From contig JAKEHF010000163.1 in NCBI GenBank assembly GCA_022615295.1, forward strand, positions 1 to 11,940: 11,940 bases of DNA, in the 5' to 3' direction. Position 1 is the stretch's first letter, and every line of letters starts with the position of its first letter. The stretch is from Actinomycetota bacterium (GTDB lineage: Bacteria; Actinomycetota; Acidimicrobiia; Spongiisociales; ZC4RG35). Made by a program: the position numbers and the translations under genes. A model generated the notes under the pieces. It was not told the DNA's origin. It did no database searches and saw nothing but the letters and a program-made list of their open reading frames with translations. Below, one piece after another: positions 1-6,676 of this stretch.

Positions 1-2
1 GG

Positions 3-44
3 GTCACGGTCAAGGCAACCGAGGTGGGAATCGTCGGCGGCTGA
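3..44 (+). CDS. C-terminal end of an unidentified protein (partial)
   Basis: The third forward frame is open from the window edge and ends at a TGA at 42-44. It gives 13 residues, VTVKATEVGIVGG. Eleven of the thirteen codons end in G or C, as real genes here do. The stop lies 7 bp from the end of the convergent haemoglobin gene, which fits the tight packing seen elsewhere. The fragment is too short to assign to a family. A chance open frame of this length cannot be excluded. Confidence 0.4.
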   Translation, partial: VTVKATEVGIVGG

Positions 45-51
45 GCCGGGA

Positions 52-453
52 CTACCGGTTGACCATGTGGAGCGCCAGTGGCCCCAGCTTGTGCTCGAGG
101 AAGAGACGGATCGGGCCCTCGACACCGGTCTGATCGAGAGCCTTGCCCATGCATCTCAGCCACTCCTCTGCCTGGGGGGCACCGATGGGGAAGGGGAGAT
201 GACGTCTCCTCAACTGGGGGTGGCCGCGTTTGGCAACGTAGAGGGGAGGACCCCCGAGCCATCCGGTGAGATACTCGTACAGCTTCTCCCGGGAGCCCTT
301 GGTGCTCACCGGGAGCATCGCCCGCAGCTCGGGCGACTCGGTCTCGATGACGTCGTAGAAGGTCTCCACCAGCGTCCGCACCGCGCTCTCACCCCCGATG
401 GCCAGATAGGGGGTCTCCTCGTCGCCCCATGGGTTTTTCATCGGATCGATCAC
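52..453 (-). CDS. Group II truncated haemoglobin (trHbO-like)
   Basis: A haem protein of 133 aa from a GTG start, or 129 aa from the ATG at 441; neither start has a strong Shine-Dalgarno, so the start is open. Visible landmarks are the N-terminal TPYLAIGG segment, Tyr33 in the TFYDVI helix (B10 position), the YLTGWLGGPPLY stretch at 61-72, the proximal His85 in RRRHLPFPIG (F8), and Trp98 in EEWLRCM (the G8 Trp typical of group II). Length and motifs match the family, whose members bind O2 and handle NO or peroxide in the cytoplasm. Its exact role here is not shown. It follows the 54-aa Cys/His gene after 13 bp or less, so the two are probably co-transcribed. Confidence 0.9.
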   Translation of the reverse strand: MIDPMKNPWGDEETPYLAIGGESAVRTLVETFYDVIETESPELRAMLPVSTKGSREKLYEYLTGWLGGPPLYVAKRGHPQLRRRHLPFPIGAPQAEEWLRCMGKALDQTGVEGPIRLFLEHKLGPLALHMVNR

Positions 454-466
454 GGTACCCGCTCAC

Positions 467-631
467 TCAGGCTGCGATCATCTCCCGTCTGTTCACCTCA
501 CAGGTCCCGGTGTACCCGCAGTCACACCGGAAACGCAGGGTCCATCCCCTCGGCGTTGAGTCGATGGCAATGAGGTTCTCGGCGAAGAGCAGGACCCGTG
601 AGCCATGGATTGGGCAGTAAGGAGCGAACAT
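467..631 (-). CDS. Small Cys/His protein, probable zinc ribbon
   Basis: A 54-aa protein of unknown function. The ATG at 631 is chosen because an AGGAGG Shine-Dalgarno sits about 6 nt upstream; the frame is open further upstream but that part looks like leader sequence. Potential metal ligands are C6-x2-H9 near the N-terminus (APYCPIHG) and C36, C38 and C43 in FRCDCGYTGTC, an arrangement like a compact zinc ribbon. It has no signal peptide or membrane segment, so it should be cytosolic. It lies directly upstream of the truncated haemoglobin on the same strand, 13 bp from that gene's GTG, suggesting an operon. Proteins of this general appearance are familiar from actinobacteria as hypothetical proteins; no function is assigned. 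Confidence 0.7.
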   Translation of the reverse strand: MFAPYCPIHGSRVLLFAENLIAIDSTPRGWTLRFRCDCGYTGTCEVNRREMIAA

Positions 632-662
632 CTCGTCCTCCTCGTAATGAGTGATTCTCCCT

Positions 663-724
663 TTGCTTGTTACAGGATAGTCAGCCAATACGTAAGGGAT
701 CAAGCGAATATTGCTTGTTACAGG
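663..724. repeat. Pair of 14-bp direct repeats in the divergent control region
   Basis: The sequence TTGCTTGTTACAGG occurs at 663-676 and again at 711-724, identical over 14 bp with starts 48 bp apart. The second copy also overlaps a 5-bp-arm inverted repeat, CAAGC-N7-GCTTG, at 701-717. The region separates the divergent 54-aa protein gene and the ABC exporter genes. Two identical copies in a control region suggest binding sites for a regulator not encoded in this window. Confidence 0.6.
674..703 (-). promoter_or_regulatory. Candidate promoter for the 54-aa protein and haemoglobin genes
   Basis: Reading the minus strand, TTGATC (703 to 698) is followed after 18 bp by TATCCT (679 to 674). This resembles a housekeeping -35/-10 pair with 4 of 6 matches in each box. 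The expected transcription start is near 667, which leaves a leader of about 36 nt before the ATG at 631. Direct repeat copy 663-676 overlaps the -10 and start point, as a repressor site would. Confidence 0.35.
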
Positions 725-731
725 TAGGTGT

Positions 732-758
732 TATCCTGCCGGACTCGACAGCATGTCG
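732..758 (+). promoter_or_regulatory. Candidate -10 and inverted repeat before the ABC exporter
   Basis: TATCCT at 732-737 mirrors the TATCCT on the other strand at 679-674, so CAGGATA (673-679) and TATCCTG (732-738) form a wide inverted repeat. No convincing -35 stands at 17 bp; TTGCTT at 711-716 is at 15 bp. Just downstream, CGACA-GCA-TGTCG at 746-758 is a perfect 5-bp-arm inverted repeat placed near the expected transcription start and could be an operator. The promoter call is weak. Confidence 0.3.
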
Positions 759-786
759 GATTATCGTGCGGTCGGGTAGGAGACAC

Positions 787-1752
787 ATGACGAACATCAT
801 CGAAGCACGCGGTCTGGTCAAGCACTACGGGGAGGTCAAGGCGCTCGACGGTCTCGACGTCTCCGTACCCGAAGGGACCATCCTCGGTCTTCTCGGCCCC
901 AATGGGGCGGGGAAGACGACTGCGGTGTCCATCCTCACCACCTTGACCAGCGCCGACGCCGGCTCGGCCACCGTGGCCGGGGCCGACGTGTTCTCATCAC
1001 CGGGCGAGGTGCGCAAGCGCATCGGCTTGTCGGGCCAGTACGCCGCTGTCGACGAGCATCTCACCGGATTCGAGAACCTGGACATGATCGGACGGCTGTA
1101 CCGGCTGGGGAAGGTCACCTCGCGGCAGCGAGCCCGTGAGCTCCTCGACAGATTCGACCTCGCCGACGCAGCCGATCGCCCGGTGAAGACCTACTCCGGG
1201 GGCATGAGGAGACGTCTTGACCTGGCGGGAGCCCTGGTGGCAGAGACCCCGGTCCTCTTCCTCGACGAGCCGACCAGCGGACTCGACCCGAGAAGCCGTA
1301 TCGAGTTGTGGGCCATCATCGGAGAGCTGGTCGCCCGGGGGACCACCCTCCTTCTCACCACCCAGTATCTCGAGGAGGCTGACCGTCTCGCCGACGACAT
1401 CCTCGTCATCGACCATGGCAAGGCTATCGCCCATGGCACGGCCAACAGACTCAAGGACATGGTGGGCGGGGAGAGGATCGAGGTCACCGTCGGGGACCAC
1501 GATCTGTCCAACGCTCGCTCGGTGATGTCCACGTTCTCACTCGGAGAGATGCAGGTCGACGAGAGGAATCGTCATCTGGTTGTGCCGGTCAGCGGTGGGG
1601 CCGCCGCCCTGACTCAGGCCCTGCGCTCACTCGACGGGGCCGGGGTCGAGGTGCGTGACGTCATGTTGCGCCGCCCCACTCTCGACGACGTGTTTCTAAC
1701 CCTGACGGGTCACGCCGCGGAGGAGGAAGAGAGCGTGGAGGAGCTGGTATGA
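787..1752 (+). CDS. DrrA-like ABC exporter ATP-binding protein
   Basis: The 321-aa ATPase subunit of an ABC-2 type exporter, of the daunorubicin-resistance (DrrA) family. The ATG at 787 follows a TAGGAGA Shine-Dalgarno; the frame runs further upstream but those codons lie in the control region. Motifs in order: Walker A GPNGAGKTT (37-45), Q-loop Q84 in LSGQYAAVDE, signature YSGGM (136-140), Walker B VLFLDEP (156-162), D-loop SGLD. At the switch position it has Gln193 (TTQYLEEADRLAD) instead of His, which is characteristic of this family rather than a defect. The C-terminal RRPTLDDVFLTLTG segment (295-308) is the family's regulatory tail. The stop overlaps the permease start by ATGA, so the two are translationally coupled. 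Substrate unknown: drug, lipid or antibiotic. Confidence 0.93.
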   Translation: MTNIIEARGLVKHYGEVKALDGLDVSVPEGTILGLLGPNGAGKTTAVSILTTLTSADAGSATVAGADVFSSPGEVRKRIGLSGQYAAVDEHLTGFENLDMIGRLYRLGKVTSRQRARELLDRFDLADAADRPVKTYSGGMRRRLDLAGALVAETPVLFLDEPTSGLDPRSRIELWAIIGELVARGTTLLLTTQYLEEADRLADDILVIDHGKAIAHGTANRLKDMVGGERIEVTVGDHDLSNARSVMSTFSLGEMQVDERNRHLVVPVSGGAAALTQALRSLDGAGVEVRDVMLRRPTLDDVFLTLTGHAAEEEESVEELV

Positions 1753-2555
1753 GCCGGATAGCCGCAGCGCTGGGCGATGGCGCAGTGATCGCCAAGAGGA
1801 ATCTCATCAAGATCAAGAGGGTGCCCGATATCCTGATCTTCGTCCTGATCTCTCCGATCATGTTCGTGCTGCTCTTCGCCTATGTCTTCGGCGGGTCGAT
1901 CGACATTCCGGGGGGCTCCTACCGGGAGTTCCTCATCGCCGGGATCTTCGCCCAGACGGTGGTCTTCGGCGCCACGTTCACCGGCGTCGGTCTCGCCGAT
2001 GACATGCAGAAGGGCATCATCAACCGGTTCCGATCACTTCCCATGTCCCGGGCCGCGGTCGTCGTGGGAAGGACGGCCAGCGACGTCGTATACAACGTGC
2101 TGTCGCTGATCATCATGGCCCTCTCCGGGCTGGTCGTCGGGTGGAGGATCCACAACGGGTTCGCATCGGCGCTCGCCGCATTCGGTCTCCTTCTCCTCTT
2201 CGCCTACGCCATCTCCTGGATCATGGCTTTTGTGGGTCTCATCGTTCCCAGTGTCGAGGTGATCAACAACGCCGGATTCATGGTGATCTTCCCGCTCACC
2301 TTCGTCGCCAACACCTTCGTCCCGAGTCAGAACCTCCCCACGCCGCTCAGGGTCTTTGCCGAGTGGAACCCGGTGTCGGCGGTGACCCAAGCGGCGCGTG
2401 AGGGGTTCGGGAACCTCCCGGTGGGGACGCCGGAGCCGACGGGTTGGGCCCTGGAGAGTCCGGTGCTCTACACGTTGATCTGGACCCTCGTCATCATCGC
2501 GATCTTCGCCCCGTTGTCGGTGCGCAGATACCGGACGATGGCCCACCGTCGCTGA
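1749..2555 (+). CDS. DrrB-like ABC-2 type permease
   Basis: A 268-aa integral membrane subunit that pairs with the ATPase encoded just upstream; its ATG overlaps the ATPase stop by 4 bp. Six membrane segments can be read at roughly 27-47, 61-82, 110-131, 139-164, 170-190 and 238-256. This is the usual layout of the ABC-2 family, with a short cytoplasmic N-terminus carrying basic residues (KRNLIKIKR). The conserved loop NTFVPSQNLPTPLRVFAEWNPVSAVTQAAR between segments 5 and 6 is typical of DrrB-type permeases. The gene ends 14 bp from the convergent sigma-factor gene with no room for a conventional terminator. The transported compound cannot be told from sequence. Confidence 0.92.
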   Translation: MSRIAAALGDGAVIAKRNLIKIKRVPDILIFVLISPIMFVLLFAYVFGGSIDIPGGSYREFLIAGIFAQTVVFGATFTGVGLADDMQKGIINRFRSLPMSRAAVVVGRTASDVVYNVLSLIIMALSGLVVGWRIHNGFASALAAFGLLLLFAYAISWIMAFVGLIVPSVEVINNAGFMVIFPLTFVANTFVPSQNLPTPLRVFAEWNPVSAVTQAAREGFGNLPVGTPEPTGWALESPVLYTLIWTLVIIAIFAPLSVRRYRTMAHRR

Positions 2556-2569
2556 CCCCTATCTGGACG

Positions 2570-3775
2570 TCAGCCCAGTGACCTGATCCTCGCCGTCAGA
2601 TAGTCCTGCTCGGCGCGGTTCTCGGTCAGACGCAGGGCAGTGTCGAATGCCTCGGTGGCCTCGGTGCGCCGGCCGAGACGGGCGAGGAGGTCGCCGCGGG
2701 CGGCATGGAACAGGTGATAACCCCTGAGGTCCAGAAGGTCCAAGGCGGCGAGGGCGCTCTCGGGGCCCTCCAGCTCGCCTACGGCGATGGCACGGTTCAG
2801 GGCGACGACCGGGGAGCGGTCGATCTGGGCGAGCTGGTCATAGAGGGCGACGATCTGGCTCCAGTCGGTGTCCGTGGCGCTCGGGGCGTCAGTGTGGACC
2901 GCGGCGACGGCGGCCTGGATCTGGTAGGGGCCGGGAGCCCCTCGGCGGAGACAGCGTCGCACCAGATCATGACCCTCGGCTATGAGCCCCTGGTCCCACA
3001 GGGTGCGGTCCTGGTCGCCGAGGCGGACGAGACGACCATGCTCGTCGGTACGCGCCGGTCTTCGAGCCTGGGTCAACAGGACCAGGGCGAGCAGACCGAG
3101 CACCTCGGGCTCGTCGGGCATCAGGGTGGCGAGGATCCGGGCGAGACGAATCCCCTCAGAGGCGAGGTCATCCCTGACCAAGTCGACGCCGGTGGTGGCC
3201 AGGAAACCCTCGTTGAACACCAAATAGACAACTCGGAGCACCGGGCGGAGCCGTTCCGGCATCTCGGAGGCACCGGGAACCCTGTAGGGGATGTTCGCCG
3301 CCTTGATCTTGCGTTTCGCCCTCACCAGACGTTGCGCCATGGTCGTCTCCTTGGTTAGGAACGCCTTGGCGATTTCGGTGGTGGTCAGCCCGCCGATGAG
3401 ACGCAGGGTGAGAGCCACCTGGGCTTCGGGGGACAGCGCGGGATGACAACATGTGAAGACGAGCCGGAGCCGGTCGTCCCCTATCTCATGCCACACCAAG
3501 TCCTCCTCCTCGTGGAGACGCACCGCTTCGAGTTGGCGCTGGGTTCGCAACGCCTCGCGACGCATCCGGTCGATAGCTCGGTTGCGTGCGGTGGTGACGA
3601 TCCATCCGGCCGGGCTCGGCGGTGGCCCTTGTGTGGGCCACCGCTTCAGTGCCTCGAGAAACGCCTCCTGGACGGCTTCCTCGGCCAGGTCGATGTCGCC
3701 AAAGCGACGAACGAGGATGGCGATCGCCCGCCCATGCTCCTCACGGAAGACGGCCTCGACGCCCGCCGGATCCAC
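2570..3775 (-). CDS. ECF42-type RNA polymerase sigma factor with C-terminal extension
   Basis: An alternative sigma factor of 401 aa from the GTG at 3775, which begins MDPAGVEAVFREEHGRA, the usual start of this group. The frame is open upstream, but that part overlaps the preceding gene and looks non-coding. Region 2 covers about 8-75 (DIDLAEEAVQEAFLEALKRWP, WIVTTARNRAIDRMRRE) and region 4 about 105-160 (FTCCHPALSPEAQVALTLRLIGGLTTTEIAKAFL). It then continues for about 240 residues in a helical extension that ends in TPR-like repeats (ALNRAIAVGELEGPESALAALDLL; GDLLARLGRRTEATEAFDTAL). This extension and the neighbouring DGPF gene define ECF42. Such factors lack a classical anti-sigma; the extension is thought to control activity. 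The start lies 7 bp after the DGPF stop, so the two form an operon. Confidence 0.93.
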   Translation of the reverse strand: MDPAGVEAVFREEHGRAIAILVRRFGDIDLAEEAVQEAFLEALKRWPTQGPPPSPAGWIVTTARNRAIDRMRREALRTQRQLEAVRLHEEEDLVWHEIGDDRLRLVFTCCHPALSPEAQVALTLRLIGGLTTTEIAKAFLTKETTMAQRLVRAKRKIKAANIPYRVPGASEMPERLRPVLRVVYLVFNEGFLATTGVDLVRDDLASEGIRLARILATLMPDEPEVLGLLALVLLTQARRPARTDEHGRLVRLGDQDRTLWDQGLIAEGHDLVRRCLRRGAPGPYQIQAAVAAVHTDAPSATDTDWSQIVALYDQLAQIDRSPVVALNRAIAVGELEGPESALAALDLLDLRGYHLFHAARGDLLARLGRRTEATEAFDTALRLTENRAEQDYLTARIRSLG

Positions 3776-3782
3776 CTGTCGG

Positions 3783-4139
3783 TCAGACCTCGGGCTCGTC
3801 TTGGAAGGGGCGGACCTCCACCGGTGCACGGCAGGCGACAGTGGCCTCGGCGGCCCAGGCCAGGGCACCGTCGAGGTCGGCGGCATCGATGATCCAGAAG
3901 CCGCCTATCTGCTCCTTGGCCTCGGGGAAGGGGCCGTCGGTGATCAGGGTCTCCCCGTCGACCTGACGCACCACGGTGGCCGTGTCCGGGGTGTGCAGAC
4001 CGCCGCCGAACACCCAGACCCCCCCAGCCTTCATCTTCTCGTTGAGCGTGTCGACGTCGCGATATATCTCGGCGATCACATCCGGATCCGGATACGGCTC
4101 ACCCTCGACGTAGTACACCGACATGAGGTACTGGGTCAT
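3783..4139 (-). CDS. DGPF/YCII-domain protein, ECF42 partner
   Basis: A 118-aa cytosolic protein of the YCII-related (DGPF) family. The ATG at 4139 is set by an AAGGAAC Shine-Dalgarno 6 nt upstream. The signature DGPFPEAKEQIGGFWIID runs from residue 68 to 85, and the N-terminus MTQYLMSVYY is typical. The gene is immediately followed by the ECF42 sigma factor, the arrangement known across actinobacteria in which the sigma factor activates its own dgpf partner. The biochemical function of DGPF proteins is not established; they are small dimeric folds sometimes proposed to be enzymes or sensors. A candidate ECF42 promoter sits 45-73 bp upstream of the start. Confidence 0.92.
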   Translation of the reverse strand: MTQYLMSVYYVEGEPYPDPDVIAEIYRDVDTLNEKMKAGGVWVFGGGLHTPDTATVVRQVDGETLITDGPFPEAKEQIGGFWIIDAADLDGALAWAAEATVACRAPVEVRPFQDEPEV

Positions 4140-4183
4140 GACGTTCCTTTCTCGGGCCGGCAACCTACCGGCCGCGCACCATT

Positions 4184-4212
4184 GATACGAATGGGACGGC
4201 CCGCAATCGACA
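4184..4212 (-). promoter_or_regulatory. Candidate ECF42-dependent promoter of the dgpf-sigma operon
   Basis: On the minus strand TGTCGA (4212 to 4207) is followed by 17 bp and CGTATC (4189 to 4184). TGTCGA is the -35 hexamer reported for ECF42 targets in Streptomyces, and 17 bp is a normal ECF spacing. The -10 begins CGT as ECF -10s usually do, but CGTATC is not a perfect fit to CG(A/T)C. The predicted start near 4177 leaves a leader of about 38 nt with the AAGGAAC Shine-Dalgarno. Confidence 0.5.
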
Positions 4213-4232
4213 GCCGCAGGAGGAAAGACGAT

Positions 4233-4652
4233 CTAAGCCAACCTGACCGCGCCGGTCTCGTCGAGACTCCAGCCTGGGTTGTGGGCCACCTCCCAGGGGT
4301 GCCCGTCGGGATCGATGAACACCCCGGAGTATCCGCCCCAATCGGTGGCCGCCGGCTCCCTGCCGATTCTGGCGCCGGCGGCGCGGGCCTGGGCGATGAC
4401 ATCGTCGACTTCGGCGGGAGACCCGACGTTGTGAGCCAGGGTGATCCCGCCCCAGCCACCTCTGTCGGTCACTGCGCTGTCTGCGGCGAGCTTGCCCCGA
4501 TCCCAGAGACCCACGATCGCCCCGCCCGCCTGGAAGAACACCACCTCGTCGTCGATGACCACACCGGGGCTCCAGCCCAGGGCCCGGTAGAACTCGGTGG
4601 CTCGACCGAGGTTGACGACGCCCAAGGTGACGAGTGAGATGCGTTGCTCCAT
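4233..4652 (-). CDS. VOC superfamily (glyoxalase/bleomycin-resistance fold) protein
   Basis: A 139-aa protein built from two beta-alpha-beta-beta-beta modules of the vicinal oxygen chelate fold. The first module is 1-50 (LVTLGVVNLGRATEFYRALGW ... VVFFQAGGAIVGLWD) and the second about 67-130 (GITLAHNV ... VIAQARAAGARI ... GVFIDPDGHPWEVAHNP). FIDPDGHPWEV is the usual C-terminal motif with the conserved metal-ligand Glu. The members are metal-dependent enzymes or ligand-binding proteins; the substrate here is unknown. The ATG at 4652 has CAGAAT exactly 6 nt upstream and only a weak GAGG, suggesting a leaderless transcript. It lies on the same strand as the dgpf-sigma pair, which starts after 93 bp with its own candidate promoter. 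Confidence 0.85.
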   Translation of the reverse strand: MEQRISLVTLGVVNLGRATEFYRALGWSPGVVIDDEVVFFQAGGAIVGLWDRGKLAADSAVTDRGGWGGITLAHNVGSPAEVDDVIAQARAAGARIGREPAATDWGGYSGVFIDPDGHPWEVAHNPGWSLDETGAVRLA

Positions 4653-4790
4653 GCCTCGATTCTGCCAGGGGATCACGAGGCCCGGGCGCGCACCCGCTCC
4701 ACCACCGCCACCAGACCCGCCGCCGAGGTGCCACTCAACACCCAGGCGAGGCCTGGGGGCGGACCGCGGCGATCACGCGGGTGGGGATGC
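4653..4790. other. Intergenic region upstream of the VOC gene
   Basis: This 138-bp stretch separates the 57-aa Cys-rich gene from the VOC gene, both on the minus strand. It holds the candidate CAGAAT -10 at its left end (4664 to 4659 on the minus strand). A short open frame ending at 4673 (LAWVLSGTSAAGLVAVVERVRARAS) resembles no known protein and has no ribosome site. No clear terminator was seen. Confidence 0.4.
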
Positions 4791-4964
4791 TCACGTGGGT
4801 CGGCGTGCCGCCAACCAGGAGGTCGGCGCAGGACAGGTGTCGGCCGTCTCGCCGTCACAGCACTCGCTCTGGTTCAAGCCGTACATCGGGCAGACGTTGC
4901 TGAGACAGGATGCGTGCCCATGGAGAAAAGCCAGGGGCCGTCGACACCAGGAGCAGAACACCAC
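4791..4964 (-). CDS. Small Cys-rich protein with CxxC-HGHxxC-ECCxGE motif
   Basis: A 57-aa protein if started at the GTG at 4964; the frame stays open to ATGs at 5036 and 5060, but those run into the start of the divergent acyl-CoA dehydrogenase and the added residues look unconstrained. No clear Shine-Dalgarno fixes the start (GAGGAA lies about 16 nt before the GTG). The core is FCSWC at 3-7, LHGHASC at 14-20, C25, NQSECCDGET at 31-40 and C44: seven cysteines and two histidines before residue 45. The pattern (paired Cys, HGHxxC, then CC followed by G-E) recalls uncharacterised small zinc-ribbon proteins found in many bacteria. Probably a zinc- or other metal-binding cytosolic protein; function unknown. 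Confidence 0.6.
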   Translation of the reverse strand: MVFCSWCRRPLAFLHGHASCLSNVCPMYGLNQSECCDGETADTCPAPTSWLAARRPT

Positions 4965-5021
4965 CGGAAGGCTATTGGCTTCCTCGGGTCCCTCCCGGTA
5001 ACCGTCCCGAGACGGCCGAAG

Positions 5022-5027
5022 TACGAT
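5022..5027 (+). promoter_or_regulatory. -10 element (TACGAT) for a leaderless AidB-like transcript
   Basis: TACGAT ends 7 nt before the ATG at 5035, so transcription should begin at or one base before the start codon. There is no Shine-Dalgarno upstream, consistent with a leaderless mRNA. No clear -35 is present. A small inverted repeat, CCGTC-CCGA-GACGG, lies upstream at 5002-5015 and could be an operator. Confidence 0.45.
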
Positions 5028-5034
5028 CGATGGC

Positions 5035-6675
5035 ATGGGTGTCACCCACGAGGTGTTCAACCAACCGCCGCCGCTCCACGACTACGACCTCGCCGGCGCC
5101 GACCCGGTCCTCGCCAAGGCCGTCGTGCGGGAGGGGGCCGCCTGGGCCGGGCCCCAGATCGAGGCCTTCGGACGGAGGGTCGCCTCCGAGGAGGTAATCA
5201 CCTGGGGCGCTCAGGCCAACCAACACCTGCCCCGTCTCCAGACCCACGACCGTTATGGCAGACGCGTCGATCAGGTGGAGTTTCATCCCGCCTGGCATCA
5301 ACTCCTCGACCTGGCGGTGAGCGCCGGGCTTCACAGCCTGCCCTGGGAGACGGCGCCCGGTGAGGGTGGCTTCCCGGCGAGAGCGGCGCTGACGTTTCTC
5401 GCCGGTCAGATCGAGGCGGGTCACATGTGCCCGATCTCCATGGCCTTCGCCGCCGTTCCCACGCTCCGCCTCCAGCCGGAGGTTGCCGCAGAGTGGGAGA
5501 GCCTCCAGCTGAGCCGTGTCTACGACCCGTCCTTCCGACCGGCAACGGAGAAGGAGGGGGTCCTTCTCGGGATGGGCATGACGGAGAAGCAGGGAGGCTC
5601 CGATGTCCGTGCCAACACCACCACAGCCCAACCCATGGCCGGCGGCGGACCGGGCGCCGAGTATCTGGTCACGGGTCACAAGTGGTTCATGTCGGCGCCG
5701 ATGTCGGACGCCTTCCTCGTGCTCGCCAAGACGTCGTCGGGTCTGTCCTGTTTCCTGATGCCTCGGTTCACCCCGGATGGGAGTGTGAATGCGATCCGCC
5801 TCCAACGTCTCAAGGACAAGCTAGGGAACCGGTCCAATGCCTCCTCGGAGGCCGAGTTCGAAGGGGCGTGGGCCCGGATGATCGGCGAGGAGGGGAGAGG
5901 GGTGGCAACCATCATCGAGATGGTGGCCGGCACCCGTCTCGACTGCATCATCGGGGCCGCCTCTCACATGAGACAGGCGGTCACCCAGGCGATCCATCAT
6001 GTCCGTCATCGCAAGGCCTTCGGCTCGCTGCTCATCGAGAAGCCGCTGATGCGAAACGTTGTCGCCGATCTCGAGGTGGAGGCCGAAGCAGCTGTGCTTC
6101 TGATGATGCGGGTGGCCGGCGCCTTCGATCGGGCACCGGTCGACGAGCGCGAGGCCCTGGTGAGACGGGTCCTCACCCCGGTGGCCAAGTATTGGGTGAC
6201 CAAGCGTTGCAGCGAGGTGGTGAGGGAGGCACTCGAATGTCTCGGCGGCTCCGGCTACGTCGAGGAGTCGATCATGCCCCGTCTCTACCGGGAGTCGCCA
6301 CTCAACGCGATCTGGGAGGGCTCGGGGAACGTGATCGCTCTCGACCTGATCCGGGTGTTGGCCCGTGAGCCGGGAGCGGTGGAGGCGCTCCGAGCGGAGT
6401 TGGAGGAGTCGAAGGGCCACGACCGGCGTCTCGACCGGGCGATCGGTCGGGCGTTTGCCGACTTCAGCATGGGTGACGCCGAGTACCGGGCGCGGAGCCT
6501 CGCCGAGTCGTTGGCCCTGGCGACGGCGGGGAGCATGCTGGCGAGATACGCCGCGCCCGAGGTCTTCGGGGCCTACGCGGCCAGCCGGCTCGGTGGGGAA
6601 TGGGGCAGTCTGTACGGAACACTGCCGGTTGGCGTGGACATCGAGTCGATCATCGAACCGGCGGTGCCGGTGTGA
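5035..6675 (+). CDS. AidB-like acyl-CoA dehydrogenase family flavoprotein
   Basis: A 546-aa flavoprotein of the acyl-CoA dehydrogenase superfamily. It is long for that family (usually about 380-400 aa) and matches the AidB branch, whose E. coli member is 541 aa. Visible features are the N-terminal extension FNQPPPLHDYDLAGADPVL, FAD-binding GMTEKQGGSDVRANTT (181-196), TGHKWFMSAPMSDAFLVLA (223-241), MVAGTRLDCIIGAA (296-309), ECLGGSGYVEESIMPRLYRESPLNAIWEGSGN (411-442) with Glu428 at the usual catalytic position, and the extra C-terminal helical domain. E. coli AidB binds DNA and belongs to the alkylation response, but many relatives may simply oxidise acyl-CoAs; either role is possible. The start rests on the TACGAT -10 seven bases upstream. 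The hydrolase follows after 1 bp. Confidence 0.9.
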   Translation: MGVTHEVFNQPPPLHDYDLAGADPVLAKAVVREGAAWAGPQIEAFGRRVASEEVITWGAQANQHLPRLQTHDRYGRRVDQVEFHPAWHQLLDLAVSAGLHSLPWETAPGEGGFPARAALTFLAGQIEAGHMCPISMAFAAVPTLRLQPEVAAEWESLQLSRVYDPSFRPATEKEGVLLGMGMTEKQGGSDVRANTTTAQPMAGGGPGAEYLVTGHKWFMSAPMSDAFLVLAKTSSGLSCFLMPRFTPDGSVNAIRLQRLKDKLGNRSNASSEAEFEGAWARMIGEEGRGVATIIEMVAGTRLDCIIGAASHMRQAVTQAIHHVRHRKAFGSLLIEKPLMRNVVADLEVEAEAAVLLMMRVAGAFDRAPVDEREALVRRVLTPVAKYWVTKRCSEVVREALECLGGSGYVEESIMPRLYRESPLNAIWEGSGNVIALDLIRVLAREPGAVEALRAELEESKGHDRRLDRAIGRAFADFSMGDAEYRARSLAESLALATAGSMLARYAAPEVFGAYAASRLGGEWGSLYGTLPVGVDIESIIEPAVPV

Positions 6676-6676
6676 C

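Noticed and set aside
67..573. A 168-codon plus-strand open frame
   Set aside because: It is antisense to the truncated haemoglobin, whose motifs are clear; high GC produces such shadows.
745..750. A second TGTCGA (minus strand) as a possible ECF42 target
   Set aside because: No CGT-type -10 lies at the right spacing and it points away from the exporter; chance matches are common at this GC content.
1357..1371. Missing switch histidine in the exporter ATPase (Gln193)
   Set aside because: Gln at this position in TTQYLEEAD is normal for the DrrA family, so it is not a sign of inactivation.
3453..4637. A 394-codon plus-strand open frame
   Set aside because: It is antisense to the well-supported sigma factor, DGPF and VOC genes and has no recognisable domain.
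4673..4858. A 61-codon minus-strand frame after the Cys-rich gene
   Set aside because: It overlaps the Cys-rich gene out of frame, lacks a ribosome site and matches no known family; kept only as a note.
5036..5060. Upstream ATG starts for the Cys-rich protein
   Set aside because: They fall on or inside the divergent AidB-like start codon and add residues without visible conservation or a ribosome site.
4644..5363. A 239-codon plus-strand open frame spanning the gap before the AidB-like gene
   Set aside because: Low-complexity Arg/Pro/Gly composition, overlap with the AidB-like start, and no ribosome site.
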